Origin: Streptomyces sp. HmicA12
GTDB taxonomy: Bacteria; Actinomycetota; Actinomycetes; Streptomycetales; Streptomycetaceae
Assembly: GCF_000373565.1 (NCBI RefSeq)
Contig: NZ_KB891798.1
Span: 248,206-312,205 of the forward strand
DNA length: 64,000 bases
Reading direction: 5' to 3'
The position numbers were made by a program, and so were the translations under genes. This document shows positions 7,484-16,318 of this stretch, one piece after another. How positions within the stretch are numbered: the first letter of the stretch is position 1; each line of letters begins with the position of its first letter. The notes beneath the pieces were generated by a model. The model was not told the origin of the DNA, searched no databases, and saw only the letters and a list, made by a program, of their open reading frames with translations.

Positions 7484-9829
7484 TCAGACCGAGAAGTCTC
7501 GTACGGCGATGGTCTGACCGGACAGCACCGGGAAGCCCGCCCAACCGGTACCCGGAGCGAGCCGCGGTGCGTCGACACCGTCCGGAAGGCTGGAGGCCGT
7601 GGACAGGACGCGAAGGCGCAGCGGGCCTTTGCCCTTCACCCGGAGGGTGAGGTCGATGCCCTTGCCGGAAAGCGCGGCGTACCGGAATCCCCAGCCCCAG
7701 GGCTCGGCCAGCGCGCTCTTCGCCGTATCGATGTGCACACCGTCGACCGTCGCGCCCTGCACCGAGTGGTGGGTGGTGTCCGCGAAGACGTCCACCATGA
7801 AGACGTCGTCGGGCAGGGTGAGGTGCAGTCGCACGGTGCGCTGCCCGGTCGTGGGGTCGACGTCTTCGGGAGCGGCCCGTCTGACGCGGGGCTCGGGGAG
7901 ACCGGGGGCCTCCGGTGCGCGGCCGTGATACAGCGGCACGCCGGACAGGGACGGAATCCGGTCGTCGAGCCGACTCGGTCCTGCGGTGAGCAGCCGTCCC
8001 ACGGCCGGCTGGTCCTGTCCGCCCCGGCTCAGCCAAGTGGCCTTTCCCGTATTGGCTTTCCAGGCGTAAGCGAGGCTGACCGGGCGCGGATTCACGGCGC
8101 TGTACCCGTTCATGGACGCGGCGACGGCCGCGGTCGCCGCCGTTCCCAGGAGCAGGATCGCCCCGAGTGCCGCAGAGACCCGGCGGCTCGGCCGTGGCTC
8201 GACGAGGGGAAGCGCCGTCGCGGCGAGCAGGGTCAGCATCAGCAGGGGAGCGGCGCCCAGCCCGAGTCCGACAGCGGTCGTCACCAGCACCGCAACGGGA
8301 AGCAGCAGCACGGTGGCAGGCAGTGCCGCAGCCCCGGCGGCCAGCAGGTGGAGCGGCGAGCGGGGTGCGACGGACAACGTCGAGAGCAGGGTGCCCAGAC
8401 CGATCAGGGCCGGCCAGGTGAACAGATAGGCACCTCCGGGCAGGAGGACGGCGCCGATCAGTGAAAGCGCCACGAACCAGCCGAGTACACCGGTGGACGC
8501 CTCTGTGGGCGACATGCGACGACGTGCCCACCGGTACCAGACCAGCAGGACCACGACCATCACCAGCGCACCCGATGCGAGATACGGCATCGGGTGGTAC
8601 ACGGCACCGATGCCCAGGCCGAAAGCGGGCTGGAGCGCGGTCAGCAGCCACCATCCGCCGAAGCCGACCCCCGCGGCGGCCAGGAGGACGGCCGAGAACG
8701 AGCCCGCGGCGAGTCCGGCCCGCGAGGGGCGCAGACCGTGACGCCGACCGCGGATCATGACCAGGACGAGGAGCACCAGCGCGGCGACGGCCAGCGGCAG
8801 AGTGAGCCAGCCAGGGTAGGAGACGACCGTGCCGAACAGGGAGAAATAGGTGCCCGCGGGCTCGTCCGAGGCGAGGTCGACGGCGCTCAGCGAGCGCACG
8901 GCAGCGAGGCCGGAGTCCCCCATGTCCTGCACGCTTCCGGCGTTCACGTGGGCGATGTCGTCGCCGGCCGTGTGGTAGCGGGCGACGCCGTCCATGTAGG
9001 CGAAGTTGATCCCGCGCATGCCATCGGCGGCCAGGACGGTGAGGTCGGTGTCGTTGGGAAGCAGGCTGTACAAGGCACCCGCGAACGAGGAGGTCACCGC
9101 GTCCGAATCGGCGACCGTCGAGGTCAGACCGCCCTCCATCTGGAACATCAGGGCAGGGCCCGACACGCCGCGGGCCTCCAGGTTCACGACGGCGACTCGA
9201 CGCGGATCGCCGACCGCTCCCGAATCGACGAACCCCTGGGCGCCGAGCAGGCCGGGCTCCTCGGCATCGGTGAACAGCACGTCGATGTCGTTGCGCGCCT
9301 GCGGCAGCGAGCGCAGCGTACGGACGATCTCGAGGACTGCGGCGACATTGGTGCCGTTGTCACTGGCTCCCGGGCCTGTGGGCACGGAGTCGTAATGGGC
9401 CACCAGCAGGACCCGGCCGGTGGGTTTCGAACCCGGTATGTGAGCGTGCACGTTGCTCACTCGGGCGAGCGTCGGATAACCACCCGACGGCAGACGGGAC
9501 GCCACGCGCGTCTGCACGGTGGGCCGGACGCCGAGGCCGCGCAGTTCACGAACGAGGAAGGCGCGCACGTCAGCCGCGGCCGCGGAGCCCGCGGGATGCG
9601 CAGTGGCGGCGATGTCGTCGATCCTGGAGAGGGCGCGCTGCGCGGAGAACTCTGTCTGCGGCACCGAGGCGGGCCTGGGAGCGGGAGGCCGCATGGACCA
9701 GATACTCGCCGTGCCGGCCAGCAGCAGCACGAGTGCGATCGTGACCGACGCCGCGCGCCGGTGCCATGGGGTGGGCGAGGCCCCGCGCTGTGCGGTCGAG
9801 GGCGGCGGTGTCTGTTGCTGGGTCGTCAT
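7484..9829 (-). CDS. Membrane-anchored M28-family zinc peptidase
   Basis: 781 residues. An N-terminal transmembrane segment (about 28-48) is followed by an extracytoplasmic M28 aminopeptidase domain (about 65-330) and a C-terminal block of roughly eight hydrophobic segments, then a soluble tail. Metal-binding motifs are visible: HYDSVPTGPGASDNG (His and bridging Asp), TDAEEPG (catalytic Glu pair) and a distal RYHTAGDD. This layout resembles large actinobacterial multi-membrane M28 peptidases and eukaryotic ERMP1. The start is the ATG at 9829; longer starts add a poorly composed N-terminus. It sits alone on the minus strand inside the cluster. It may be an unrelated host gene, or may process or inactivate a peptide outside the membrane; the sequence does not decide. 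Confidence 0.87.
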   Translation of the reverse strand: MTTQQQTPPPSTAQRGASPTPWHRRAASVTIALVLLLAGTASIWSMRPPAPRPASVPQTEFSAQRALSRIDDIAATAHPAGSAAAADVRAFLVRELRGLGVRPTVQTRVASRLPSGGYPTLARVSNVHAHIPGSKPTGRVLLVAHYDSVPTGPGASDNGTNVAAVLEIVRTLRSLPQARNDIDVLFTDAEEPGLLGAQGFVDSGAVGDPRRVAVVNLEARGVSGPALMFQMEGGLTSTVADSDAVTSSFAGALYSLLPNDTDLTVLAADGMRGINFAYMDGVARYHTAGDDIAHVNAGSVQDMGDSGLAAVRSLSAVDLASDEPAGTYFSLFGTVVSYPGWLTLPLAVAALVLLVLVMIRGRRHGLRPSRAGLAAGSFSAVLLAAAGVGFGGWWLLTALQPAFGLGIGAVYHPMPYLASGALVMVVVLLVWYRWARRRMSPTEASTGVLGWFVALSLIGAVLLPGGAYLFTWPALIGLGTLLSTLSVAPRSPLHLLAAGAAALPATVLLLPVAVLVTTAVGLGLGAAPLLMLTLLAATALPLVEPRPSRRVSAALGAILLLGTAATAAVAASMNGYSAVNPRPVSLAYAWKANTGKATWLSRGGQDQPAVGRLLTAGPSRLDDRIPSLSGVPLYHGRAPEAPGLPEPRVRRAAPEDVDPTTGQRTVRLHLTLPDDVFMVDVFADTTHHSVQGATVDGVHIDTAKSALAEPWGWGFRYAALSGKGIDLTLRVKGKGPLRLRVLSTASSLPDGVDAPRLAPGTGWAGFPVLSGQTIAVRDFSV

Positions 9830-10115
9830 AGACGTGGCTGACCTGTCATCAGAGAGCACTGTCCTACCGGGATCCCATGGTCCGGCAGCCGTAGCAGACG
9901 CGAGCACTCCCCGGTTTCAGGGACTCCTGCGGTGAGGGCCGCCCCCTCGGGCCTCGGTGGGGCCGGTACCGGACGAGCCCCGCGCACGCCCCTCGACGTC
10001 TGTGCTGTGAAAGGGGGACAGGTCGGAACCTGTGCAGATCGTTACGGTGAGGGCACGCTTCCCGGTGGCGAACGATCGCCGCCGACAACCGTGCGACCAC
10101 AGGGGGACAAGGGCC
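9830..10115. promoter_or_regulatory. Divergent intergenic region, peptidase / aminotransferase
   Basis: 286 bp between divergent starts. It should contain promoters for both, and for the rightward aminotransferase-MbtH-monooxygenase-VioD series. I see no gene, RNA or clear operator palindrome in it. Confidence 0.3.
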
Positions 10116-11276
10116 ATGCGGCTGCGGAGTCAGACGGTCGAGCAGCGTGATTCACCCATCAGCTCCGCGTACGAACTGCTGGAGGAGCACGGGCACTCCG
10201 GGAAGCTGCTCGATCTCGCGCAGGCGGCCCCGCAGTATCCGCCGGCTCAGGTGGTGAGCGAGTACGTTGCCGACCTGGTGCGTCGTGGCGAGGGCAGCGA
10301 GTACACCGAGGTTCCCGGAATACCGCGGCTGCGTGCCACGATGGCCGCCGAACTGAGCGAGGCGTACGCAGGGCGGGTGAGCGCTGAACACGTCGTCGTC
10401 ACCGCAGGGTGCAACCAGGCGTTCTCGCTGGTCGCCTCGGCGTTGGCCGGCCCTGGCGACGAGGTGGTGGTGGCACTCCCGTACTACTTCAATCACGACA
10501 TGTGGCTCCGGATGAACGGCATCGAGCCGGTGTACCTGGAGCCCGATGAGAACCTGGTGCCACGGGCGGTGGACGCCGAACCGCTGATCACCGGGCGGAC
10601 GCGCGCGATCGTACTCGTCACCCCGGGAAATCCGACCGGCGTGACGATGCCCGCGCAGGAGATCGCCGCGTTCGCGTCGTTGGCCGCGCGGCACGACATC
10701 GCGCTGGTGGTCGACGAGACCTACCGCTCCTTCCGGAGCACCGACCGGCCGGCGCACGACCTCTTCGCCGACCCGGCGTGGACACGCACAGTGGTGAGCC
10801 TCCACTCGTTCTCCAAGGACCTTGCCATTCCCGGCTACCGCGTCGGTGCGGTGGTGGCGTCGGCCGAGCTCAACCGTGAGGTGTGCAAGCTCCTCGACTG
10901 CGTGGCGGTCTGCGCCCCGCGGATCGGTCAGGAAGCCGCGTGGATGGGATTGACGCAGGCCCACCAGTGGCGGGTCGACCGCGCGCGGGAGCTCGCGGAC
11001 CGCAGGGCCTGGCTGGACGAGGTGATGGCCGACCGGCCGGGCGGGTTCGAACTGCTCTCGTGCGGAGGGTTCTTCGGCTGGATCAAGCACCCCTTCGCCG
11101 AGCGGACGACCGCGGACGTCGTGCGTGCGCTCGTCCAGGACCATGGTGTGCTGGTGGTTCCCGGTAGCGCGTTCCTCCCGGAGGACCGGCAGACGTTGCG
11201 GGTGAGCGTCGGAAACGCCGACCCGGGGGCCATGTCCGAACTCGCGGACCGCTTCCGGGCCATGGGAGCCGACTGA
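10116..11276 (+). CDS. PLP-dependent class I/II aminotransferase
   Basis: 386-residue fold-type I aminotransferase. Seen: TAGCNQAF (cofactor phosphate region), NPTG at the substrate pocket, VVDETY with the Asp that contacts the pyridine nitrogen, and SFSKDLAIPGYRVG with the Schiff-base lysine. The ATG at 10116 is chosen because AGGGGGA lies 10-15 nt upstream; an earlier ATG at 10032 would add an arginine-rich tail without homology. Given the neighbours that oxidise and cyclise arginine, it may transaminate an arginine-derived keto acid (compare MppQ in enduracididine formation), but the substrate cannot be read from the sequence. Confidence 0.9.
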   Translation: MRLRSQTVEQRDSPISSAYELLEEHGHSGKLLDLAQAAPQYPPAQVVSEYVADLVRRGEGSEYTEVPGIPRLRATMAAELSEAYAGRVSAEHVVVTAGCNQAFSLVASALAGPGDEVVVALPYYFNHDMWLRMNGIEPVYLEPDENLVPRAVDAEPLITGRTRAIVLVTPGNPTGVTMPAQEIAAFASLAARHDIALVVDETYRSFRSTDRPAHDLFADPAWTRTVVSLHSFSKDLAIPGYRVGAVVASAELNREVCKLLDCVAVCAPRIGQEAAWMGLTQAHQWRVDRARELADRRAWLDEVMADRPGGFELLSCGGFFGWIKHPFAERTTADVVRALVQDHGVLVVPGSAFLPEDRQTLRVSVGNADPGAMSELADRFRAMGAD

Positions 11277-11392
11277 CCCCTCCCGCCGCGTGTCAGGCCG
11301 TCGGTGTCCTGGCTTCACGGGACACCGCAAGCGGATGGTGCGGCGGTAACTTGCCTCTTGCCCGAGCTGTCGACATGCGATGAGTGAGGACC

Positions 11393-11635
11393 ATGAATCC
11401 GTTCGATGATCCCGATGGCACCTTCCTCGTGCTCGTGAACGACGAAGAGCAGTACTCCCTGTGGCCGACGGTTCTCGAGGTGCCGCCCGGGTGGAACATC
11501 AGCCATGAAGCGGACACGCGCCAAGGATGTCTGCACTACATAGAGGCGACGTGGACCGATCTGCGGCCGCGCAGCGCCCGCCCCGGAGGCACCGGAGCCG
11601 ACAGGGAGACAGCGCGGCACAGCGGGGTCGCCTAG
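11393..11635 (+). CDS. MbtH-family NRPS accessory protein
   Basis: 80 residues with the family signature: [46 protein letters not shown]. MbtH proteins bind adenylation domains and are often required for their folding or activity, so it probably serves the Val, basic and Ser A domains of this cluster. The ATG at 11393 gives the canonical MNPFDD start; an in-frame GTG at 11384 is possible. The stop overlaps the next GTG by one base (TAGTG), which suggests translational coupling. Confidence 0.95.
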   Translation: MNPFDDPDGTFLVLVNDEEQYSLWPTVLEVPPGWNISHEADTRQGCLHYIEATWTDLRPRSARPGGTGADRETARHSGVA

Positions 11636-12675
11636 TGGATGCCAGCATCTTCTTCTTCTCCGCGGACGCGGACGCGGAGGAGAGAGGGGCGGGAGCGGAC
11701 CGGTACGCGCTGGTGAAGGCCGTCGCCGCTCGTATCGATGACAGCGCCCTGTGCGGAGTGTGGACTCCTGAACGGCACTTCAACGTGTTCGGCGGTCTGT
11801 ACCCGAATCCTTCGGTGCTGGGCGCCGCACTCGCCGTGTCGACCGACAGGGTCGCGATCAGGGCGGGCAGCGTCGTGCTTCCCTTGCACGATCCGGTCCG
11901 GGTCGCCGAGGAATGGTCGGTGGTCGACAACCTGTCGGCGGGACGCGCGGAGATCGCCTTCTCGAGTGGCTGGCACGCCAACGACTTCGTCCTGGCGCCG
12001 GAGGCCTACGAGGGGCGACTCGCGTCCTTGGACGATGCCATGGACCGATTCACGCGGCTGTGGCAAGGGGGTGCCGAGAAACGTACCGATGGAAACGGTG
12101 ACCAGATCTCGGTCATGACCTATCCGCGACCGCGACGATCCGAGATTCCCCTGTGGATGTCCGGACAGTCCGACACGACGTTCCTGCACGCGGCCCGGCG
12201 CGGCATGGGAATCGTCACGAACTTCACCGGAAGACGCCTCGACGACCTCGAACGACGCATCGCCCTCTACCGTTCCGCGTTCGTGCCGTCCGGACACACT
12301 CCGGACCCTCGGGTCGGGCTGATGCTGCACACGTACATCAACGATGATCCGCGCGCCGTGGCGGAAGCGCTCGACTCGTCCTATGACGCCTACATCCGCC
12401 GCCACCTCGATCTGCAGTTGCGCAACGAGGTGGCGGACGTCTCCGCGGCCGATCTGGACGACATGGTGGCAACGGCGAAGGCGCGGCTTCGAGACGGTGG
12501 AGGCCTCGTCGGCGACAGGGCCACCTGCACGGAGCTGGTCCGCCGCTTCGGCGCGATCGGTGTCACCGAAATCGCCTGCCTGGTGGACTTCGGCATCGAC
12601 CCGGAGCTGGTGCTCGAGAGCTTTGACGATCTTGGCGAACTCGCCGCGTCCGTCGGAAGGTTGGGGGAGCAATGA
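11635..12675 (+). CDS. Luciferase-like FMN-dependent monooxygenase, MupA/Atu3671 type
   Basis: 346-residue luciferase-fold flavin monooxygenase of the kind often embedded in NRPS/PKS clusters. Motifs: SIFFFSAD at the N-terminus, WTPERHFNVFGGLYPNPSVLGAA, SVVLPLHDPVRVAEEW, SSGWHANDF. Such proteins use reduced FMN and O2 on carrier-bound or free intermediates; the substrate here is unknown (acyl chain or amino acid hydroxylation are both possible). Start at GTG 11635 overlaps the MbtH stop; the end overlaps the VioD-like gene by ATGA. A flavin reductase is not seen nearby. Confidence 0.88.
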   Translation: MDASIFFFSADADAEERGAGADRYALVKAVAARIDDSALCGVWTPERHFNVFGGLYPNPSVLGAALAVSTDRVAIRAGSVVLPLHDPVRVAEEWSVVDNLSAGRAEIAFSSGWHANDFVLAPEAYEGRLASLDDAMDRFTRLWQGGAEKRTDGNGDQISVMTYPRPRRSEIPLWMSGQSDTTFLHAARRGMGIVTNFTGRRLDDLERRIALYRSAFVPSGHTPDPRVGLMLHTYINDDPRAVAEALDSSYDAYIRRHLDLQLRNEVADVSAADLDDMVATAKARLRDGGGLVGDRATCTELVRRFGAIGVTEIACLVDFGIDPELVLESFDDLGELAASVGRLGEQ

Positions 12676-13787
12676 AACTGCCGCTCGCGAAGCTCGAAGA
12701 ATGGATGCGGCGCTACTACCACGCGGTCGAGCACGACATCGGCAGCAGCGGCGTACGGGATCTGACGGTCGGTGAGCTGTGCGACATCGCCGGCTTCGAC
12801 CTGGCCGAGTTGTCGGCGCTTCCGTTCCACGACAGCGAGCCCCTCGGAGGGCGGGATCTGCGCGTCGCGCTGGCCGATCGCTGGACCGGCGGTGACAGCG
12901 AGCGCGTCATGGTCACCCACGGATCCAGCGAGGCCATCTGGCTCGTCATGCAGACCCTGGTGCGGCCCGGGGACGACGTCATCGTCGTCGATCCGGCCTA
13001 CCAGCAACTCCATGACATCGCCGTGGCCCGCGGCTGTCGTCTGAGGCGATGGGATCTCTCCTGCGATGACGGCTTCGCCGTCGACATGAGCCGACTGCGG
13101 GAACTGGTGGCGGCGGAGCGGCCGCGCATGATCGTCGTCAACTTCCCCCACAACCCGACAGGCATCACCATCACCCGCGAACAGCAGGACGAGCTGATCG
13201 AGATCGCGGACGCGGCCGGCGCATGGCTCGTGTGGGACAACGCCTTCGGCGAGATCACTTATGAGGCCGCGAATCTGCCGCTGCCGCACGACCGTTACGA
13301 GCGCAGCCTGTCCTTCGGCACGTTCTCGAAGAGTTACGGACTGGCGGGCATCCGCACCGGCTGGTGCCTGGCACCCCCCAAGCTGCTGCTGGAGATGGCT
13401 TATCTGCGCGACTACGTGGCGCTCTACGTCTCGCCGGTCCTCGAGTTCTTCGCGGAACGGGCCGTCCGCAACGCGGATCGCATCGTCGCGATGCAGCGCG
13501 CACACGCGCTGGAGAACCGGGAACTCCTGCTCGCATGGGCGAGGGAGCGTCCTGACCACGTCCGGTTGACGCCGCCCGAGGGTGGTGTCAGCGCGTTCGT
13601 CGAGCTGCGCGGCGTCCGGGACGTGACCGAGGTGTGCCGCAGGCTCGCCGAGGAGTTCCGCACGCTGCTGGTCCCCGGGGAGTGCTTCGGAGACGCGTAC
13701 CGCAACCATGTCCGGCTGGGCTTCGGAGGCACCGGCGCCGAGCTCACGGCCGGACTGACCAACCTGGATCGGCTGTTGAAGCCGTGA
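12672..13787 (+). CDS. VioD-like PLP enzyme (capreomycidine synthase homologue)
   Basis: 371-residue fold-type I PLP enzyme that resembles VioD of viomycin biosynthesis, which converts 3-hydroxy-L-arginine into the cyclic guanidine amino acid capreomycidine. Shared features: LEEWMRRYY, DIGSSGVRDLTVGEL, THGSSEAIW, VVNFPHNPTG, WDNAFGE and SFGTFSKSYGLAGIRTGW with the PLP lysine. ATG start overlaps the monooxygenase stop (ATGA) behind a GGGGGAG site. With the VioC-like arginine beta-hydroxylase encoded convergently 200 bp away, both steps from arginine to capreomycidine are present. Assignment is by motif comparison from memory; other arginine-derived products remain possible. Confidence 0.87.
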   Translation: MKLPLAKLEEWMRRYYHAVEHDIGSSGVRDLTVGELCDIAGFDLAELSALPFHDSEPLGGRDLRVALADRWTGGDSERVMVTHGSSEAIWLVMQTLVRPGDDVIVVDPAYQQLHDIAVARGCRLRRWDLSCDDGFAVDMSRLRELVAAERPRMIVVNFPHNPTGITITREQQDELIEIADAAGAWLVWDNAFGEITYEAANLPLPHDRYERSLSFGTFSKSYGLAGIRTGWCLAPPKLLLEMAYLRDYVALYVSPVLEFFAERAVRNADRIVAMQRAHALENRELLLAWARERPDHVRLTPPEGGVSAFVELRGVRDVTEVCRRLAEEFRTLLVPGECFGDAYRNHVRLGFGGTGAELTAGLTNLDRLLKP

Positions 13788-13823
13788 GTCCGGCAGCCTC
13801 GGAAGGCTGCCGGACTCACGGCT
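13780..13823. terminator. Perfect 20-bp hairpin overlapping the VioD-like stop codon
   Basis: AGCCGTGAGTCCGGCAGCCT pairs exactly with its complement across a CGGA loop. The TGA of the VioD-like gene lies inside the left arm. It should terminate the rightward operon strongly. Confidence 0.85.
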
Positions 13824-13844
13824 GGGGCGTCGGGGCGCGTCCTG

Positions 13845-13985
13845 GGTCGTGTCCGCAAAGTCCCTCCTGCCCTGCGACGCCTGGCACGCTTCCCCAAGCT
13901 CTCAACTCCGTTCGAGCAGGGGAGACCCCATTGACGCCGCAGGGCCCGCCCTCCGGGCGGACGGAGGGACTTTGCGGACACGACC
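13845..13985. mobile_element. MITE-like 141-bp element with perfect 23-bp terminal inverted repeats
   Basis: Positions 13845-13867 (starting GGTCGTGTCCGCAAAGTCCC) are an exact reverse complement of 13963-13985. The 95 bp between have no coding capacity and contain shorter palindromes (GGGGAGACCCC, CCGCCCTCCGGGCGG) of a style common in Streptomyces intergenic repeats. Size, perfect termini and lack of transposase fit a non-autonomous element. No clear target duplication was found. The right terminus supplies the first base of the stop triplet of the VioC-like gene. Confidence 0.7.
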
Positions 13986-15010
13986 TAGTAGATGACCCGG
14001 TCGTCCGCGGCCGGGCGCCAGGCCCGTGAACCGCGCAGATTGCGCGTGAGGTTGAGGCGCTTGAGCCAACGGTCGCTGCCGTCGTAACGGGCCCGGAAGG
14101 ATTTGCGGCCGTGCACCGCACGGAAATTGTCGATGAAAGCGACGTCGCCCGGTTCCAGGGCGACGCCCTTCATCTTGGATTCGATCTCGTCGCACAGCCC
14201 GGTGTATGCGGACAGCGAGCGTTCGCTCCATCCCTCGGTTTTCATGTGGTAAGGGTCGAGCACCATGTAGGGATCGGTCCGGTCACCGAAAAGCACCGGT
14301 CGCTTCACCGGGTTCGCGTTCCACTCCTCGATCGTCCTGAAGCTGTCCTCGCGCAGCCGTCGGATCGTCGGATCGGCTGTTGACGTCGAATTCACGGGCA
14401 GGTGGGAGTTGTCGGGCAGCTGTGTGAAGACCGGTTCGAAGAGCGCTTCGACATCGAGCCCGGACCAGTCGAGATCGCCCGCGTCGCAGATCGTCGTCTC
14501 GACCGCGTCGGGGTTCTTCAGGCACATCAGGGCGACGTAGTCCCCGCGGCAGGGATGGAACGCATCCTCCGTGTGCCAGGACAGGTGCTGGAGGCTGTTC
14601 GAACCGAGTTCATAGTGTTCGTGGCCCTTGATGGGCAGGACATCATGCATGATCCGGCCGTCCTGTTGGGTCGACCAGCCGAAGAAGTCGCCCAGCACCG
14701 AGGCGCACAGCAGGAAGAAGACCTCGTGGCGCAGGGTGGGCGAGGAGACGTCACTGCCGCGCCAGTGTTCCGGCGTCGGCCCGATCTCGTCCTCGTTCAC
14801 CTCGAAGCCCGAGACCAGGCAGAGCGCTGCCGGCTCGCGCAACCGGTGGTCCTCGAGGAACTCCAGAAGCCGCGTGGGCAATCGCCGGGCAAGCAGCGGA
14901 GCCTGGCGCTGGAGCTCCGGATCCTCGACGGTGGTGTACCGGACGGCGATGTCGCTGAGCAGCGGTCCGACTCCCGTACGCTCGTGCGCCGTCAGCGTGA
15001 GCTTGTTCAT
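13985..15010 (-). CDS. VioC-like Fe(II)/2-oxoglutarate arginine beta-hydroxylase
   Basis: 341-residue clavaminate-synthase-type dioxygenase. The iron ligands are HTE in LSWHTEDAFHP (mid-protein) and the distal His in FIDNFRAVHGRKSF; Arg in GSDRWLKR fits 2-oxoglutarate binding. The family includes VioC (3-hydroxylates arginine), OrfP and MppO (hydroxylates enduracididine). Adjacency to a VioD homologue favours arginine as substrate. ATG start at 15010 with AAGGAAG upstream. Its C-terminus (RVIY) ends exactly where the inverted-repeat element begins, so the native C-terminus may have been trimmed or replaced. Divergent from the MppP-like gene. Confidence 0.9.
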   Translation of the reverse strand: MNKLTLTAHERTGVGPLLSDIAVRYTTVEDPELQRQAPLLARRLPTRLLEFLEDHRLREPAALCLVSGFEVNEDEIGPTPEHWRGSDVSSPTLRHEVFFLLCASVLGDFFGWSTQQDGRIMHDVLPIKGHEHYELGSNSLQHLSWHTEDAFHPCRGDYVALMCLKNPDAVETTICDAGDLDWSGLDVEALFEPVFTQLPDNSHLPVNSTSTADPTIRRLREDSFRTIEEWNANPVKRPVLFGDRTDPYMVLDPYHMKTEGWSERSLSAYTGLCDEIESKMKGVALEPGDVAFIDNFRAVHGRKSFRARYDGSDRWLKRLNLTRNLRGSRAWRPAADDRVIY

Positions 15011-15199
15011 CGCACTTCCTTCTGCCGCCGTGGTTCGCGGCGAGTTCATGAACACGCAGAGCACGCACGAGCGTAGGAGCCCGCACAGCGGAGGTGGAGG
15101 TGCCCAATACAAGGGACAAGTAATCCGCGCCCTCCCAAAATAGGGTCACCCACGTTGATCCCGATTCGGCATCCGTGATATCGGCAGACGAGGGAATTT
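15011..15199. promoter_or_regulatory. Divergent promoter region, VioC-like / MppP-like genes
   Basis: 189 bp between two divergent starts, both with good ribosome binding sites. It is less GC-rich around 15110-15180 than its surroundings, as expected for promoters. It should drive the leftward hydroxylase and the long rightward operon 15200-30849. No operator motif was recognised. Confidence 0.45.
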
Positions 15200-16315
15200 G
15201 TGACCGCGAACCTGACCTTGATGGAAGTCGACGCACTGACCGATCTCGATGGTCGTTTGAATCTGACGGACGGACATGCGCGACTGGCGTTGACGCCGGA
15301 GCAGGCAGCCATTGTCGCCCGCATCCCGGAGATGTTCGCGATCGCCACTCGCCGAGCTTTTCCGACGATCGAAGAGGCGGCGCACACCGCCTTCCTCGGT
15401 GCCATCGGACAGCGCACGGCACCGATCGGGACGGGCCGCATCCTGTCCTGCTACTCCTCGACCCTCGCCACGGACATCGTGGCGCGGGCACTGCCGGCCG
15501 GCGCGACCGTCGCCGTCCTGCATCCGACGTTCGACAACATCGCCGACCTCTTCCAGACCCGGGGTCTGAAACTGGTCCCGCTGCAGGAAGAGGCGTTGGT
15601 CAACCAGGACTGGCCAGGACCGCCGGTGAGCGCCGTCGTCATCACCCTGCCGAACAATCCGACGGGCATGGTGACCCCGGAGGGCCATCTGCGGTCCCTG
15701 GCCGAACACGCCGCGCGGCACGGCCAGACGGTGATCGTCGACGCCAGCTTCCGCGGCCAGGTGCGCGACGCGCAGTACGACACCTACGCCGTTCTCGATG
15801 CCGCGGGTGCGGACTGGATCATCATCGAGGACACCGGCAAGCTCTGGCCGATGCACGAGCTGAAGATCGGCATGCTCGCCTACAGCGAACGCACCACGCT
15901 CCCCATCCGACGTGCCTTCTCCGAGTCGATGCTGGCCGCGTCACCGGTGGTGCTGCAGCTGGTCGAGGCACTTGCCGGGGACTGGGCGGACGGCGGATAC
16001 GAACGCGCCCGCGCGCTCGTCGAGCGGAACCGCGACGCGGTGCGCGAGGCGATCGAGGCGGTCGGTACCGGCCTGGCCGACCCCGACTCCCAGATCAGTG
16101 TGGCGCGGGTCGCCCTGCCGGAGGGCGGCCCCGACTCCGCGCAGCTCTACAACGACCTGAGGGCCCGCGGGGCGCACGTGCTGCCCTGCGCCCCCTTCTA
16201 CTGGGCCGATCCTGCCAGTGGCCTGCGCAGCATCCGCATGTCGCTCGCACGACCGCACGAAGTCGTCCACGCCGCAGCCGCCGCCCTGGCCGACGCCTAC
16301 TCCGCCCGGAGGTGA
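15200..16315 (+). CDS. MppP-like PLP- and O2-dependent L-arginine oxidase/hydroxylase
   Basis: 371-residue member of the unusual PLP-dependent oxidase family typified by MppP, which uses O2 to turn L-arginine into 4-hydroxy-2-ketoarginine and 2-ketoarginine; relatives include RohP and Ind4. Diagnostic matches: LNLTDGHARLAL at the N-terminus, RILSCYSS, LHPTFDNIADL, LPNNPTG, VDASFRG, and IEDTGKLWP with the PLP lysine. The N-terminal segment, needed for oxidase activity in MppP, is present. GTG start at 15200, GAGGGA upstream; 3-nt gap to the next gene. No MppR-like cyclase is seen in the window, so the fate of the product is open. Confidence 0.9.
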   Translation: MTANLTLMEVDALTDLDGRLNLTDGHARLALTPEQAAIVARIPEMFAIATRRAFPTIEEAAHTAFLGAIGQRTAPIGTGRILSCYSSTLATDIVARALPAGATVAVLHPTFDNIADLFQTRGLKLVPLQEEALVNQDWPGPPVSAVVITLPNNPTGMVTPEGHLRSLAEHAARHGQTVIVDASFRGQVRDAQYDTYAVLDAAGADWIIIEDTGKLWPMHELKIGMLAYSERTTLPIRRAFSESMLAASPVVLQLVEALAGDWADGGYERARALVERNRDAVREAIEAVGTGLADPDSQISVARVALPEGGPDSAQLYNDLRARGAHVLPCAPFYWADPASGLRSIRMSLARPHEVVHAAAAALADAYSARR

Positions 16316-16318
16316 GCG

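Noticed and set aside
15011..15199. Upstream extension of the VioC-like protein to 15112
   Set aside because: The extra residues are cysteine/proline-rich without homology, while ATG 15010 has a good ribosome binding site and gives the family start.
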